Shown here: in pieces, positions 16,350 through 24,697 of the stretch | Layout: each line of letters opens with the position of its first letter | Position numbering within the stretch: the stretch's first letter is position 1 | DNA from: DASUCS01 sp041166385 | GTDB lineage: Bacteria; Actinomycetota; Acidimicrobiia; Acidimicrobiales; JACDCH01 | Direction: 5' to 3' | DNA: 64,000 bases | NCBI GenBank assembly: GCA_041166385.1 | Contig: JBEEFW010000106.1 | Coordinates: 1-64,000, forward strand | Notes under the pieces: generated by a model | Database searches by the model: none | Seen by the model: only the letters and a program-made list of their open reading frames with translations | Told to the model about the DNA's origin: nothing | Program-made: the position numbers and the translations under genes

Positions 16350-17131
16350 TGATGAATTGGGCCGGCGGTGTCGCGCAGTGGGGCGACGTCGCTGACGCGT
16401 CCCGTGCGCAGCGCGATGATTTCGGCGCAGATCGAGATCGCCGTCTCCTCCGGAGTGCGCGATCCGATGTCGAGCCCGATCGGCGCCATGACGCGCGCTA
16501 TACCCGCGTCGTCGACGCCCTCTTCGCGCAGCCGCTCGACGCGTGCCGCGTGCGTGCGGCGGGAGCCCATCGCGCCGAGATACCCGACGTCCGTCGCCAG
16601 CGCGGCGATGATCGCCGGCACATCGAACTTGGCGTCGTGCGTCAGCACGCAGATCGCATCGCGTGGCCCCAATCGTTTGCCGACCCGTTCGACGAGACGG
16701 TGCGGCCAGTCGACCAGTACTTCGTCGGCCATCGGGAACCGGCGCTTCGTGGCGAACACCTCTCGCGCGTCGCACACCGTGACGTAGTAGCCGAGCGCCT
16801 TGGCAATCGTGGCGAGCGAAGCGGTGAAGTCGACCGCACCGAAGATGAGCATCTGCGGCGGCGGCGCGAACGACTCGATGAACACACCCACCGCCCGTTC
16901 GCGGGCTTCGCCGTGTTCACCGTAGTGGCGCACGATCGTGACACCCGCGGCCAACTCGCCGCGGACATCGCGGACGACGACGCGATCGAGGTCGGGATCT
17001 CCAAGTGTGCCGAGGACCTCGTCTTGGTCGGAGGAAACGAGCACCTTCGCCCCGGTGTTCGGCCCTTCGATCACCGTCGCGATCGCGACAGGACGGTTGT
17101 CGCGCAGGAGCTCTGACAGCCGTTCGTACAT
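16346..17131 (-). CDS. XdhC/CoxI family molybdoenzyme maturation protein
   Basis: A 261-residue XdhC-type factor. XdhC proteins bind molybdenum cofactor, promote its sulfuration and insert it into molybdenum hydroxylases. The C-terminal Rossmann-like XdhC_C domain is clear: PQMLIFGAVDFTASLATIAKALGYYVTVCDAREVFAT (about 113-150), then CVLTHDAKFDVPAI, GYLGAMGSRRTHAAR and PIGLDIGSRTPEETAISICAEI. The N-terminal 100 residues are a diverged XdhC/CoxI domain. It follows a separate short XdhC N-domain gene with a 1-nt TGATG overlap, so two XdhC products are made side by side, as with CoxF and CoxI. Confidence 0.88.
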   Translation of the reverse strand: MYERLSELLRDNRPVAIATVIEGPNTGAKVLVSSDQDEVLGTLGDPDLDRVVVRDVRGELAAGVTIVRHYGEHGEARERAVGVFIESFAPPPQMLIFGAVDFTASLATIAKALGYYVTVCDAREVFATKRRFPMADEVLVDWPHRLVERVGKRLGPRDAICVLTHDAKFDVPAIIAALATDVGYLGAMGSRRTHAARVERLREEGVDDAGIARVMAPIGLDIGSRTPEETAISICAEIIALRTGRVSDVAPLRDTAGPIHQ

Positions 17132-17445
17132 CACCAGTCGAGTGGCTCGATGAAGAGATGGATCGTGCCGCCACACGTGAGCCCCACCGCGAACGCCTCG
17201 TCGTCGCTGTAGCCGAACGTCACGATCCTGCGATCGCCGGACTCGAGCACCTGCAGCGCCTCGGTCACCACCGCGCCCTCCACGCAGCCCCCCGAGACGG
17301 ACCCGGCGACCTCACCGTCGTCGTTCACCGCCATTGCTGCACCGGGCCCACGAGGGCCGGAGCCTTCGACGTCGACCACCCGGGCGACGGCGACGCGTTT
17401 GCCGGCGGTGCGCCAGCGATCGATGTCTTCGAGGAGTTCCTTCAT
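17131..17445 (-). CDS. Stand-alone XdhC N-terminal (CoxI-type) domain protein
   Basis: A 104-residue protein equal to only the N-terminal XdhC/CoxI domain. It has the family strand VAVARVVDVEGSGPRGPGAAM (residues 19-39) with the GSxPR-like loop, GSVSGGCVEGAVVTEAL (48-64), whose cysteine is the proposed cofactor ligand, and GLTCGGTIHLFIEPL at the end with a second cysteine. It ends at the start of the longer XdhC gene. This looks like a natural domain split rather than a frameshift, because the longer downstream protein keeps its own N-domain. Confidence 0.83.
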   Translation of the reverse strand: MKELLEDIDRWRTAGKRVAVARVVDVEGSGPRGPGAAMAVNDDGEVAGSVSGGCVEGAVVTEALQVLESGDRRIVTFGYSDDEAFAVGLTCGGTIHLFIEPLDW

Positions 17446-18563
17446 GTCTGGTCTCCGACCAATTGGGCGAGCGATGTGAGCGAGTCGAGCGAGTGGCCCT
17501 CGACGAAGGCGTCAACAAACGGGAGCGCGGCAGCCATTCCACGAGCGAGGGGCTCATAGCCCTCGGTGGCCTTGAGCGGATTGACCCACAAGATGCGGTG
17601 CGCCACTCGGCGCAACCGGGCCATCTGCTCTGCGAGCAACGCAGGGTCATCACGTTCCCATCCGTCGGAGAGGATGACGACGACCGCACCGCGGGCCAGA
17701 CCCCGGACGCCCCAACGATCGTTGAACACGCGCAAGCCTTCGCCGAGCCGGGTGCCCCCGGCCCAATCCTCCACCGTCTCGGTGGCACGAGCCATTGCGT
17801 CGTCGGGATCCCGGGAGCTCAACGCTCGTGTGAGCCGCGTGAGCCGCGTGCCGAGCGCAAACGTCTCGACGCGCCGGCCGCCGGCGACGGCCGCGTGCGC
17901 AAACCGCAGCAGGGCACGCGTGTACAAGTCCATGGACCCGCTCACATCCACGAGTAGCACCAACCGGCGCGCCCGCGTGCTGGGCCCGCGGCGCGCGAGT
18001 TGCACGGGTTCGCCGCCGGCCCGCAACGAGCGCCGCACGGTCGTGCGCACATCGAGGTGCGCGCCGCGCGTGTGGCCGTGTCGCCGCACGGGCCGGAGTC
18101 GCCTCGAGCGGCGCAGCGCGCGCGTGAACCGGAGATCCTCGAGGAGCCGATGCGTCTCGTCGAGCTCGTCGGCGGTACAGGACGCGAAGTCTTTGGCCCG
18201 CAGCACCTCGAGCGAGCTGGCGCGCACGACCAGTGTCGGTGACGCATCGGCCCCGTCTTCCGGCGGCGGCAGTTCGTCGCCCGACTCGTCCTCGATGGCG
18301 ACGGTGATCTCCTCGGTCACCGAGAGCACATCGTCCTCCGAACGGCGACTGTGCCAGAAGGCGTCGAAGACCCGGTCGTAGACCGGGAAGTCCTCGGTGT
18401 GCGTGAGCAGCGTGGCGCGGCCGGCCCAGTACAGCGACCCCTCGTGTTGGAGGCCCAGCTCGGCGAGTGCCTCCGCGTACGTCACCGTCGAACCGACCGG
18501 TACGTCGAGCCCGGCGGCTCGAAGTGCGCGTACGAACGCAACCGCAACTCGGTCAGGCGCCAC
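17442..18563 (-). CDS. coxE: CoxE-like von Willebrand factor A domain protein
   Basis: A 373-residue VWA protein of the CoxE family. The metal-ion-dependent adhesion site is LLVDVSGSMDLYTRALLRFAH near residues 200-220, with the later VVVILSDGWERDD strand. The N-terminal half is a helical VAVAFVRALRAAGLDV region and an acidic linker (DESGDELPPPEDGAD). CoxE works with the AAA ATPase CoxD to install the copper-sulfur part of the [CuSMoO2] centre in CO dehydrogenase and helps mature related enzymes. Start GTG 18563 lies inside the CoxD gene end by 11 nt. It also overlaps the small XdhC gene by 4 nt, so maturation genes are strictly coupled. Confidence 0.88.
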   Translation of the reverse strand: MAPDRVAVAFVRALRAAGLDVPVGSTVTYAEALAELGLQHEGSLYWAGRATLLTHTEDFPVYDRVFDAFWHSRRSEDDVLSVTEEITVAIEDESGDELPPPEDGADASPTLVVRASSLEVLRAKDFASCTADELDETHRLLEDLRFTRALRRSRRLRPVRRHGHTRGAHLDVRTTVRRSLRAGGEPVQLARRGPSTRARRLVLLVDVSGSMDLYTRALLRFAHAAVAGGRRVETFALGTRLTRLTRALSSRDPDDAMARATETVEDWAGGTRLGEGLRVFNDRWGVRGLARGAVVVILSDGWERDDPALLAEQMARLRRVAHRILWVNPLKATEGYEPLARGMAAALPFVDAFVEGHSLDSLTSLAQLVGDQT

Positions 18564-19458
18564 GGCCGGCTGCCTCAGCCACCAGTGCGCCGAGCCCTTC
18601 TCGGCGCAGCCGCTCCTGATCCTCGCGGTATTTCACGACCGTGCCGAGCGTTGCATCGGCCGCGGCCTCGGTGAGCTCGTCGCGGCCGAGGGTGCTCAGG
18701 GCGAGCGCCCAGTCGATCGTCTCGGCCACGCCGGGCGGCTTGTACAGACCGCGCTCGCGCATCGCGGCCGACGCGGCGGCGACGTGACGGGCCAGCCGTT
18801 CGCTTACATCGGGGACGCGCGCACGAACGATCGCCACCTCACGATCGAGGTCGGGATGCTCGACCCAGTGGTAGAGACAGCGACGCTTCAACGCGTCGTG
18901 CACATCGCGCGTGCGGTTCGACGTGATCACCGCGATCGGCGGCACCTTCGCGCGGAACGTGCCGAGCTCGGGGACCGTGACGGTGTAGTCGGACAGGATC
19001 TCGAGCAGGAAGGCCTCGAACTCGTCGTCGGCCCGATCGACCTCGTCGATCAGTAGGACCGGCGGCGGCGCATCGCCACCCGCATCGGTGATCGCCTGCA
19101 GGAGCGGACGGCGCACGAGGAACTTCTCGGAGTACAGCTCGTCTTCGATCGCGGCGGTGGCGGTGCCCGCAGCTTCGGCGGCGCGCACATGGAGCAGCTG
19201 ACGGGCGTAGTCCCATTCGTACACCGCTTGGCTGACGTCGATGCCCTCGTAGCACTGCAAGCGCACGAGCTCCCCGCCCGTCCACTCCGCGAGCACCTTG
19301 GCGAGTTCGGTCTTGCCGACACCGGCTTCGCCCTCGAGTAGCAGCGGCCGATGGAGCCGCAGTGCAAGGAACACCGCGGTGCTCAAACCTTCGTCGGCCA
19401 GGTACGTGTGCGCCGCGAGCGCGGCCTGCACGTCTGCCACCGACTCGATTGCGACCAT
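18553..19458 (-). CDS. coxD: CoxD-like MoxR-family AAA+ ATPase
   Basis: A 301-residue MoxR/CoxD AAA+ ATPase. Walker A is LEGEAGVGKTELAK (residues 41-54), Walker B is VLLIDEVDRADDEFEAFLLEIL (about 131-152), and sensor 1 lies in IAVITSNRTRDVHDALKRRC. CoxD-type ATPases act as chaperones that remodel the apo-enzyme with CoxE. This is the first gene of the minus-strand operon; ATG 19458 lies only 25 nt from the divergent SDR start at 19484, so both promoters must overlap the opposite coding starts. A much longer in-frame extension exists but is antisense to the SDR gene and is rejected. Confidence 0.92.
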   Translation of the reverse strand: MVAIESVADVQAALAAHTYLADEGLSTAVFLALRLHRPLLLEGEAGVGKTELAKVLAEWTGGELVRLQCYEGIDVSQAVYEWDYARQLLHVRAAEAAGTATAAIEDELYSEKFLVRRPLLQAITDAGGDAPPPVLLIDEVDRADDEFEAFLLEILSDYTVTVPELGTFRAKVPPIAVITSNRTRDVHDALKRRCLYHWVEHPDLDREVAIVRARVPDVSERLARHVAAASAAMRERGLYKPPGVAETIDWALALSTLGRDELTEAAADATLGTVVKYREDQERLRREGLGALVAEAAGRGA

Positions 19459-19483
19459 TGAACGGCAGCGTACAGTCGACGCC

Positions 19484-20230
19484 ATGGACCTTGGCATCTC
19501 GGGACGCACCGCCGCGGTCGCGGCCGCATCATCGGGCCTCGGCCTCGCGTCGGCCAGCGCTCTCGCGACAGAAGGCGTGCGCGTCGCCATCTGCGGCCGC
19601 GACAAGGGCCGCGTCGACGACGCTGTCGACACGATCGGACACGATGCCATCGGTCTCGTGGCCGACGTCTCCACGCCGGAAGGCGCGACGGGGTTCGTCG
19701 CCGACGCGATCAGCGCGCTCGGCCGCATCGACATCCTCGTGCCCAACGCGGGCGGTCCCCCACCAGGAACATTCGCGTCGACGCCGGTCAGTGCGTATCC
19801 CGAGGCGTTGAACCTGAACCTCATGTCGGTGGTTGCCATGTGCAAGGCCGCGGTGCCGCCGATGCAGGAACGCGGGTGGGGTCGAGTCGTGGCGATCACG
19901 TCGATCTCGGTGCGGCAGCCGATCGGCACGCTGATCCTGTCGAACACCGCGCGCGCGGGTGCGACGGCGTTCTTGAAGACGCTGGCTCGTGAGGTCGCGG
20001 CCGACGGCGTGACCGTCAACTCCGTGCAGCCGGGACTGCATGCCACCAACCGGTTGATCTCACTCCACGGTGGTGATGCCGGCGCGGCCGCCGCGGGCAT
20101 CCCGGCCGGGTTCGTCGGCGACCCCGCGGACTTCGGTGCGATCGTCGCGTTCGTGTGTTCGGACCATGCGCGCTTTCTCACGGGGAGCGCCATCAACGTC
20201 GACGGTGGTGCGTACGCGGGACTGCAGTAG
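19484..20230 (+). CDS. SDR family protein lacking the catalytic Tyr and Lys
   Basis: A 248-residue classical-length short-chain dehydrogenase. The cofactor loop is AAASSGLGLASASAL (residues 13-27) and NAGGPPPG stands for the NAG motif near 88-95. The expected Ser-Tyr-Lys site is altered: after ITSIS near residue 142, the Tyr position reads Ser and the Lys position reads Arg (LILSNTARAGA). This non-canonical type recurs in actinobacterial FabG-like proteins. Reductase activity is therefore uncertain. The gene is divergent from coxD and 0 nt from the next gene: the TAG is followed directly by the GTG of the kinase-like gene. Confidence 0.85.
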   Translation: MDLGISGRTAAVAAASSGLGLASASALATEGVRVAICGRDKGRVDDAVDTIGHDAIGLVADVSTPEGATGFVADAISALGRIDILVPNAGGPPPGTFASTPVSAYPEALNLNLMSVVAMCKAAVPPMQERGWGRVVAITSISVRQPIGTLILSNTARAGATAFLKTLAREVAADGVTVNSVQPGLHATNRLISLHGGDAGAAAAGIPAGFVGDPADFGAIVAFVCSDHARFLTGSAINVDGGAYAGLQ

Positions 20231-21175
20231 GTGAGCCGTCCGCTCGACCTTCCGTACATGGTCGTCACGACGGCTCGGTCGTACGGCGCGGTCGGGCAGC
20301 GTTGGCTCGACGGGCTCGGCGCGCTGGTCGACGAGCTCGAGCGCGATTGGGACATCACCATCGGCGCCACGCTGAGCGGAGGAACGGCGTCCTACGTCGC
20401 GGAGGCCACGACGGCCGAAGGCGAGAGCGCGGTCCTCAAGGTGGCGATGCCCGCACAGTTCACCAGCCTCGGCGATCTCGGGAACGAGATCCGCACGCTG
20501 ACGATCGCCGATGGCCACGGATGCGCGCGACTCCTGCGGCACGACGAGGAGCGCAGGGCGCTGCTGTTGGAGCGTCTCGGACGCAAGCTCGATGACCTCG
20601 GCCTCCCCGTGCAGCGGCAACTCGAGATCATCTGCGCGACGCTGCCGCGACTGTGGGACGCGTCGCCCGGCAACGTCGAGCTCCCGTCGGGCGCAGCCAA
20701 GGGCCGCTGGCTCGCCGACGACATCGCCCGCGCCTGGGACGAACTCGACCAGCCGTGCTCGTCGAGGGTCGTCGACACTGCGCTGTCGTTCGCCGAGCGC
20801 CGGATCGCAGCGTTCGACCAGGAGCGAGCCGTGCTCGTCCACGGCGATGCGCACGGCTGGAACACCCTCGAGGAGCGCGAAGGGTCGTCACAGTTCAAGT
20901 TCGTCGACCCGGACGGATTGATCGCCGAGCGCGAATACGACCTCGCCATCCCGATGCGGGAGTTCAACGACGAGTTGCTCGCAGGCGACGCAGTGCGAGT
21001 CGGACAAGCACGCTGTCAGCTCCTCAGCCGCCTCTCGAACACCGACGCCACCCGGATCTGGGAGTGGGGCTTCATCGAGCGCGTCTCCACCGCGCTGCTG
21101 CTCGTCCGCGAAGGCCACGCCAAGCTCGCCGAAGACTTCCTGACCGTCGCCGAAGCCTGGGCGGCGGACAACTAA
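20231..21175 (+). CDS. APH(6)-like aminoglycoside/hydroxyurea phosphotransferase family protein
   Basis: A 314-residue protein with the kinase-like fold of streptomycin 6-phosphotransferases. The substrate-side opening RDWDITIGATLSGGTASYVAEA is typical of that group. The Brenner-type catalytic motif is LVHGDAHGWNTL (about residues 200-211) followed by the metal-binding FVDPDG near 224. Phosphorylation of an aminoglycoside or another hydroxyl metabolite is the family reaction; intrinsic chromosomal members are common in actinobacteria and need not give resistance. The GTG abuts the SDR stop with no gap, so the two are co-translated. Confidence 0.83.
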   Translation: MSRPLDLPYMVVTTARSYGAVGQRWLDGLGALVDELERDWDITIGATLSGGTASYVAEATTAEGESAVLKVAMPAQFTSLGDLGNEIRTLTIADGHGCARLLRHDEERRALLLERLGRKLDDLGLPVQRQLEIICATLPRLWDASPGNVELPSGAAKGRWLADDIARAWDELDQPCSSRVVDTALSFAERRIAAFDQERAVLVHGDAHGWNTLEEREGSSQFKFVDPDGLIAEREYDLAIPMREFNDELLAGDAVRVGQARCQLLSRLSNTDATRIWEWGFIERVSTALLLVREGHAKLAEDFLTVAEAWAADN

Positions 21176-21184
21176 CGGCCGGAG

Positions 21185-21427
21185 CTACTGCTGGTAGTGC
21201 TCGACGGTGTCGGCGTCGCGGACGGGGGTCTCGTCTGGGTCTTCGCCGAGGTTGCGGCGAGCGCGACGCCGGCGCAACAGATCCCAGCACTGGTCGAGCT
21301 GCACCTCGAGCTTGTCCAGCTCCGCGCGCTCCTCGTCGCTGAGCCCTTCGCCCTCGTGCTGCGCCCGCAGCTCGTGTTCCCGGTCGACAAGCGCGTCGAT
21401 GTTCTTGATCACGTCGGCATCGTCCAC
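21185..21427 (-). CDS. DUF2630 family small protein
   Basis: An 80-residue helical, highly charged protein matching the actinobacterial DUF2630 family: DVIKNIDALVDREHELRAQ, then LSDEERAELDKLEVQLDQCWDLLRRRRARR, a two-helix hairpin. Function unknown. The GTG at 21427 has a good ribosome-binding site (GGAGG, 6 nt before the start), which settles the start against the longer frame. It lies 17 nt downstream of DoxX on the same strand and converges on the APH-like gene, with stops 9 nt apart. Confidence 0.8.
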   Translation of the reverse strand: MDDADVIKNIDALVDREHELRAQHEGEGLSDEERAELDKLEVQLDQCWDLLRRRRARRNLGEDPDETPVRDADTVEHYQQ

Positions 21428-21444
21428 GGGAATCCTCCAGCTGG

Positions 21445-21975
21445 TCAGGCGGTCGCTTGCACGTCCCGCGAGCGCAAGTGCGGTTCGCGGTTCGCCACTC
21501 GACGATAGAGGTCCGTGACGATGCCGGCACCCAGGCCGAGCGCGAGGGCGGCAAGGCCCCATTCCGTTCCGGCAAGATCGATACCGAGTGCGTAGTCGAG
21601 CGACGCCGCGCCTGGCCCGGCGAACGCCACCGCGGCCGCGCTCGCGCTGATGACCAACGTGTACTCCCAGCCGCCATCACTGACCCAAGGCCCGTTCTTC
21701 GCGTGCACTGACATGGCGGCGTTGAACATCGTGCCGATGACCGCCGCCGCCGCCAATGGGGTCAACAGGCCGAGCGCCAGCAACACGCCACCGCCGAACT
21801 CACTCATACCGGCCAACGCGGCCCACCGCTTACCGGGCCGGTACCCGAGACCGTGGAGGAAACCACCCGTGCCTTCGATCCCATGACCGCCGAACCAGCC
21901 GAACAACTTCTGCGAGCCGTGAGCCGCGAGCAGCACGCCGACGACGATGCGGAGAATGAGCAATCCAGTGTCCAT
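21445..21975 (-). CDS. DoxX family membrane protein
   Basis: A 176-residue integral membrane protein with four predicted helices. Family marks are LILRIVVGVLLAAHGSQKLFGWFGGHG at the N-terminus (the HGxQKLFGxF motif) and the LALGLLTPLAAAAVIGTMFNAA second and third helices. DoxX proteins occur with redox and thiol-stress systems; in mycobacteria a DoxX protein forms a membrane oxidoreductase complex with SodA. No specific partner is visible here. It probably heads a two-gene unit with DUF2630. Confidence 0.88.
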   Translation of the reverse strand: MDTGLLILRIVVGVLLAAHGSQKLFGWFGGHGIEGTGGFLHGLGYRPGKRWAALAGMSEFGGGVLLALGLLTPLAAAAVIGTMFNAAMSVHAKNGPWVSDGGWEYTLVISASAAAVAFAGPGAASLDYALGIDLAGTEWGLAALALGLGAGIVTDLYRRVANREPHLRSRDVQATA

Positions 21976-22018
21976 GCCGCGGACCTACCCAGTGACGACG
22001 GGATTAGTCGTCGTTACC

Positions 22019-24298
22019 TCAGGCGGACGCGGCTTGGATCGCCCGCCACACCCGTTCGGGCGTGCACGGAATGTCGACGTGCCGCACGCCGAGATGCGCG
22101 AGCGCATCACACACCGCACTCTGCACCGCGGGCGTCGCGCCGATCGTGCCGGACTCGCCGATGCCCTTCGCTCCGAGTGGATTCATCGGCGTGGGCGTCT
22201 CCATCGTGACGAGCTCGAAGTCGGGCAGTTCGGTGGCGGAGATGATCCCGTAGTCGGCGAAGTTGGCGGTGATCGGGTTGCCGTCGGGATCGAAGCGGAC
22301 TTCTTCGAGCAACGCCTGCGCGGCGCCCTGCCCGATGCCGCCATGCCGTTGGCCCTCGACGAGCATCGGGTTCACGATGCGGCCGGCATCATCGACCGTC
22401 AGCATGCGCGACAGCACGACTCGCCCGGTCTCGGTGTCGACGTCGACCACGGCCACGTGACATCCGAACGGGAACGTCGTGGACTCGGCGGTGAAGTCGA
22501 CGACACCGCAGATGCCTGTGCCGTCGCTGCGCTCGGCCGCCGCACTCGCGACCTCGGCCCACGAACGCGACACCGCGGGCGTGCCTGTGACATGGAACTG
22601 GCCGGATGCCGTGTCGAGCACGACGTCGTCGGGGCTCGCCTCGAGCAGCTCAGCGGCGAGGTTGCGGGCTTCATCGACCGCTTGCTCCGACGCGCGCAGC
22701 ACAGCTGACCCGCCGAGTTGCAACGAGCGCGACCCCATCGTGCCCTCGCCCTTCGCGACGAGGTCCGTGTCGCCCCACACGAGCTTCACGTGCTCCATCG
22801 GGATGCCGGTCGTGTCCTGCACGATCATGGCGAAGGCCGTCTCGTGCCCTTGGCCGTGCGGGGACGAGCCGGTGTACACGGTCGCGCGGCCGTCCGGGTG
22901 CACCTCGATCTTGGCGTGCTCGGACCCGGCGGTGGGCCCGGCCGTGACTTCGACGTACACCGACACACCGATGCCTATAGCGATCGGATCGCCGGCGTGG
23001 CGGCGGCGCTTCTGCTCGGCTCGAAGATCGTCGTACCCAACGGACGTCAATGCGAGATCGAGCGCGGTCTCGTAGTCGCCGTTGTCGTAGACCGTGTCGA
23101 CGGCAGTCGTGGTCGGCGTGTCGAACTTCGGCAGCAGGTTGCGGCGTCGCAGTTCGACGGCGTCCATGCCGATCTCGGCGGCGAACAGATCCATCGCGCG
23201 CTCGATGGCTGCGGCCGCTTCGGGCCGGCCGGCGCCGCGATACGCGGCGAGCGGGGTGGTGTTCGTGACGACCGAGTTGCTGTTGCACTCGACTTTCGGG
23301 ATGGCGTACACGCCCGGCGCCATCACCCGCGTCAGGAACGGCAGGATCGCCCCGATCGACCCGTAGGCCCCGCCGTCCTGCAAGATCGTCAGCCGGTACG
23401 CCTCGACGTTCCCGTCGCGCGATCCGCCGATCTCGACCGTCTGGATCTGCGCGCGCCCGTGACCCATGCCGACCATGTTCTCGCTGCGCGTCTCGTGCCA
23501 GCGCGCCGGCCGGCCGATGCGCCGCGCCACCCACGCGACCATCGCCTCTTCCGGATACACGCCGGTCTTCGCGCCGAAACCGCCGCCGACATCCGGTGTC
23601 GCCACCCGCAGACCGTCGTTCTCGAGTCCGAAGATCGCCGCGAAGGCGTCGCGTGCCCCGTGCGCGCCCTGCGTCGACATCCACACGTGCAACTTGTTGT
23701 TCGCATCCCACGCCGCCGCGGCCCCGCGCACTTCGAGCGGGCACGCCGCGACTCTCGGGTTGAGCACGCGCTGGGTGACGAACACCTCGCAGCCGTCGAA
23801 CAGGTCGTCGGACCGACCGAAGTTCAACTCGAAGGCCGAATTCGTGCCGGCCTCCTCGAACAGCAGCACCTCGTTGCGGACTGACTCCTCGGGGTCGACG
23901 ACGACGGGCAGCGGTTCGTAGTCGACGATCACCATCTCCGCGGCGTCGGCTCCCTGTTCCGGCGTCTCCGACACGATCGCGGCGATGGGCTCACCGACGA
24001 ACCGCACGCGACCGTCGGCCAGGATCGGTCGCACCATGACCGGGTTGAGCATGAAGATCGGCAAGGGAAGCGGGCCGACGTCGAGGTCGGCGTGCGTGAA
24101 CGCGGCGTGCACGCCGGGCATCGATGCCGCCTCGCTGACGTCGACGCTGAACGTGCCGTGCGCCACCGTCGACCGGACAAAGGTGACGTACAGCGCGCCA
24201 TCGAGGAGCGGATCGCGGAAGTCGGCCATGTACGTGCCGCCGTCCGTGAGGAACCGCGGGTCTTCAATCCGCGCGACGCGGGTGCCAAGAATGCTCAT
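22019..24298 (-). CDS. Molybdenum hydroxylase large subunit (CoxL/CutL family, form II type)
   Basis: A 759-residue molybdopterin-binding large subunit of the xanthine dehydrogenase / CO dehydrogenase family. It has the N-terminal RIEDPRFLTDGGTYMADF, cofactor-contact motifs GGGFGAKTGVYPEE near 237, SPHGQGHETAFA near 490, and the C-terminal GAKGIGESGTIGATPAV that carries the catalytic Glu. The active-site loop is AAYRGAGRPE, the form II signature, not the AYRCSFR with the Cu-ligand cysteine of true CO dehydrogenase. The substrate is unknown. No small (2Fe-2S) or medium (FAD) subunit gene is adjacent. The maturation operon at 13.4-19.5 kb is the likely source of its cofactor. Confidence 0.92.
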   Translation of the reverse strand: MSILGTRVARIEDPRFLTDGGTYMADFRDPLLDGALYVTFVRSTVAHGTFSVDVSEAASMPGVHAAFTHADLDVGPLPLPIFMLNPVMVRPILADGRVRFVGEPIAAIVSETPEQGADAAEMVIVDYEPLPVVVDPEESVRNEVLLFEEAGTNSAFELNFGRSDDLFDGCEVFVTQRVLNPRVAACPLEVRGAAAAWDANNKLHVWMSTQGAHGARDAFAAIFGLENDGLRVATPDVGGGFGAKTGVYPEEAMVAWVARRIGRPARWHETRSENMVGMGHGRAQIQTVEIGGSRDGNVEAYRLTILQDGGAYGSIGAILPFLTRVMAPGVYAIPKVECNSNSVVTNTTPLAAYRGAGRPEAAAAIERAMDLFAAEIGMDAVELRRRNLLPKFDTPTTTAVDTVYDNGDYETALDLALTSVGYDDLRAEQKRRRHAGDPIAIGIGVSVYVEVTAGPTAGSEHAKIEVHPDGRATVYTGSSPHGQGHETAFAMIVQDTTGIPMEHVKLVWGDTDLVAKGEGTMGSRSLQLGGSAVLRASEQAVDEARNLAAELLEASPDDVVLDTASGQFHVTGTPAVSRSWAEVASAAAERSDGTGICGVVDFTAESTTFPFGCHVAVVDVDTETGRVVLSRMLTVDDAGRIVNPMLVEGQRHGGIGQGAAQALLEEVRFDPDGNPITANFADYGIISATELPDFELVTMETPTPMNPLGAKGIGESGTIGATPAVQSAVCDALAHLGVRHVDIPCTPERVWRAIQAASA

Positions 24299-24313
24299 TG
24301 GCTCGGAGGTTAT

Positions 24314-24697
24314 CTATTTGGTCGGAGCGCCACCGGGGTCCAGTTTCTGAGCCAATCCAGTGAACGGCCAGACCGGAGGTAGCGCGATTTTCGGCGGCGG
24401 CGCCGGCAGGATCGCGTACGCCTCCTCGCCCTGGTACACGAGGTTGTACTTCTCACGGGCGAGCGTTTCGATGCGGCTGTCGGTGTTGAGATCAGCAGCC
24501 TGCTGTTCGAGCTTGGCGTTCTCGGTCTGCAGCACATCGAGTTGGTGCTGCGCCTTCTGCAACCCCGAGCGCTGCCCGAGATACGTGCGTGTGGGATACA
24601 CGCCGATGAACAGCACGCCGATGACCGTGACCGCCGCCAGCAGGATCCACAGCAGCCGGCGCCGCGGCGACCGGAGCGTGAGCGTGGCCGCGGTCAC
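24314..24697 (-). CDS. ftsB: FtsB/DivIC-like septum formation initiator
   Basis: A 127-residue bitopic membrane protein of the divisome. A single transmembrane helix lies at about residues 14-34 (LLWILLAAVTVIGVLFIGVY), followed by a coiled coil (LQKAQHQLDVLQTENAKLEQQ) and the family motif DSRIETLAREKYNLVYQGEEAYAIL. The Pro-rich C-terminal tail is outside. FtsB bridges FtsL and FtsQ and signals septal wall synthesis. The GTG start overlaps the eno stop by 4 nt, the standard actinobacterial eno-ftsB arrangement. Confidence 0.9.
   Translation of the reverse strand: MTAATLTLRSPRRRLLWILLAAVTVIGVLFIGVYPTRTYLGQRSGLQKAQHQLDVLQTENAKLEQQAADLNTDSRIETLAREKYNLVYQGEEAYAILPAPPPKIALPPVWPFTGLAQKLDPGGAPTK

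Noticed and set aside
19459..20370. Long N-terminal extension of the CoxD frame
   Set aside because: It runs antisense to the SDR gene; the CoxD family start matches ATG 19458.
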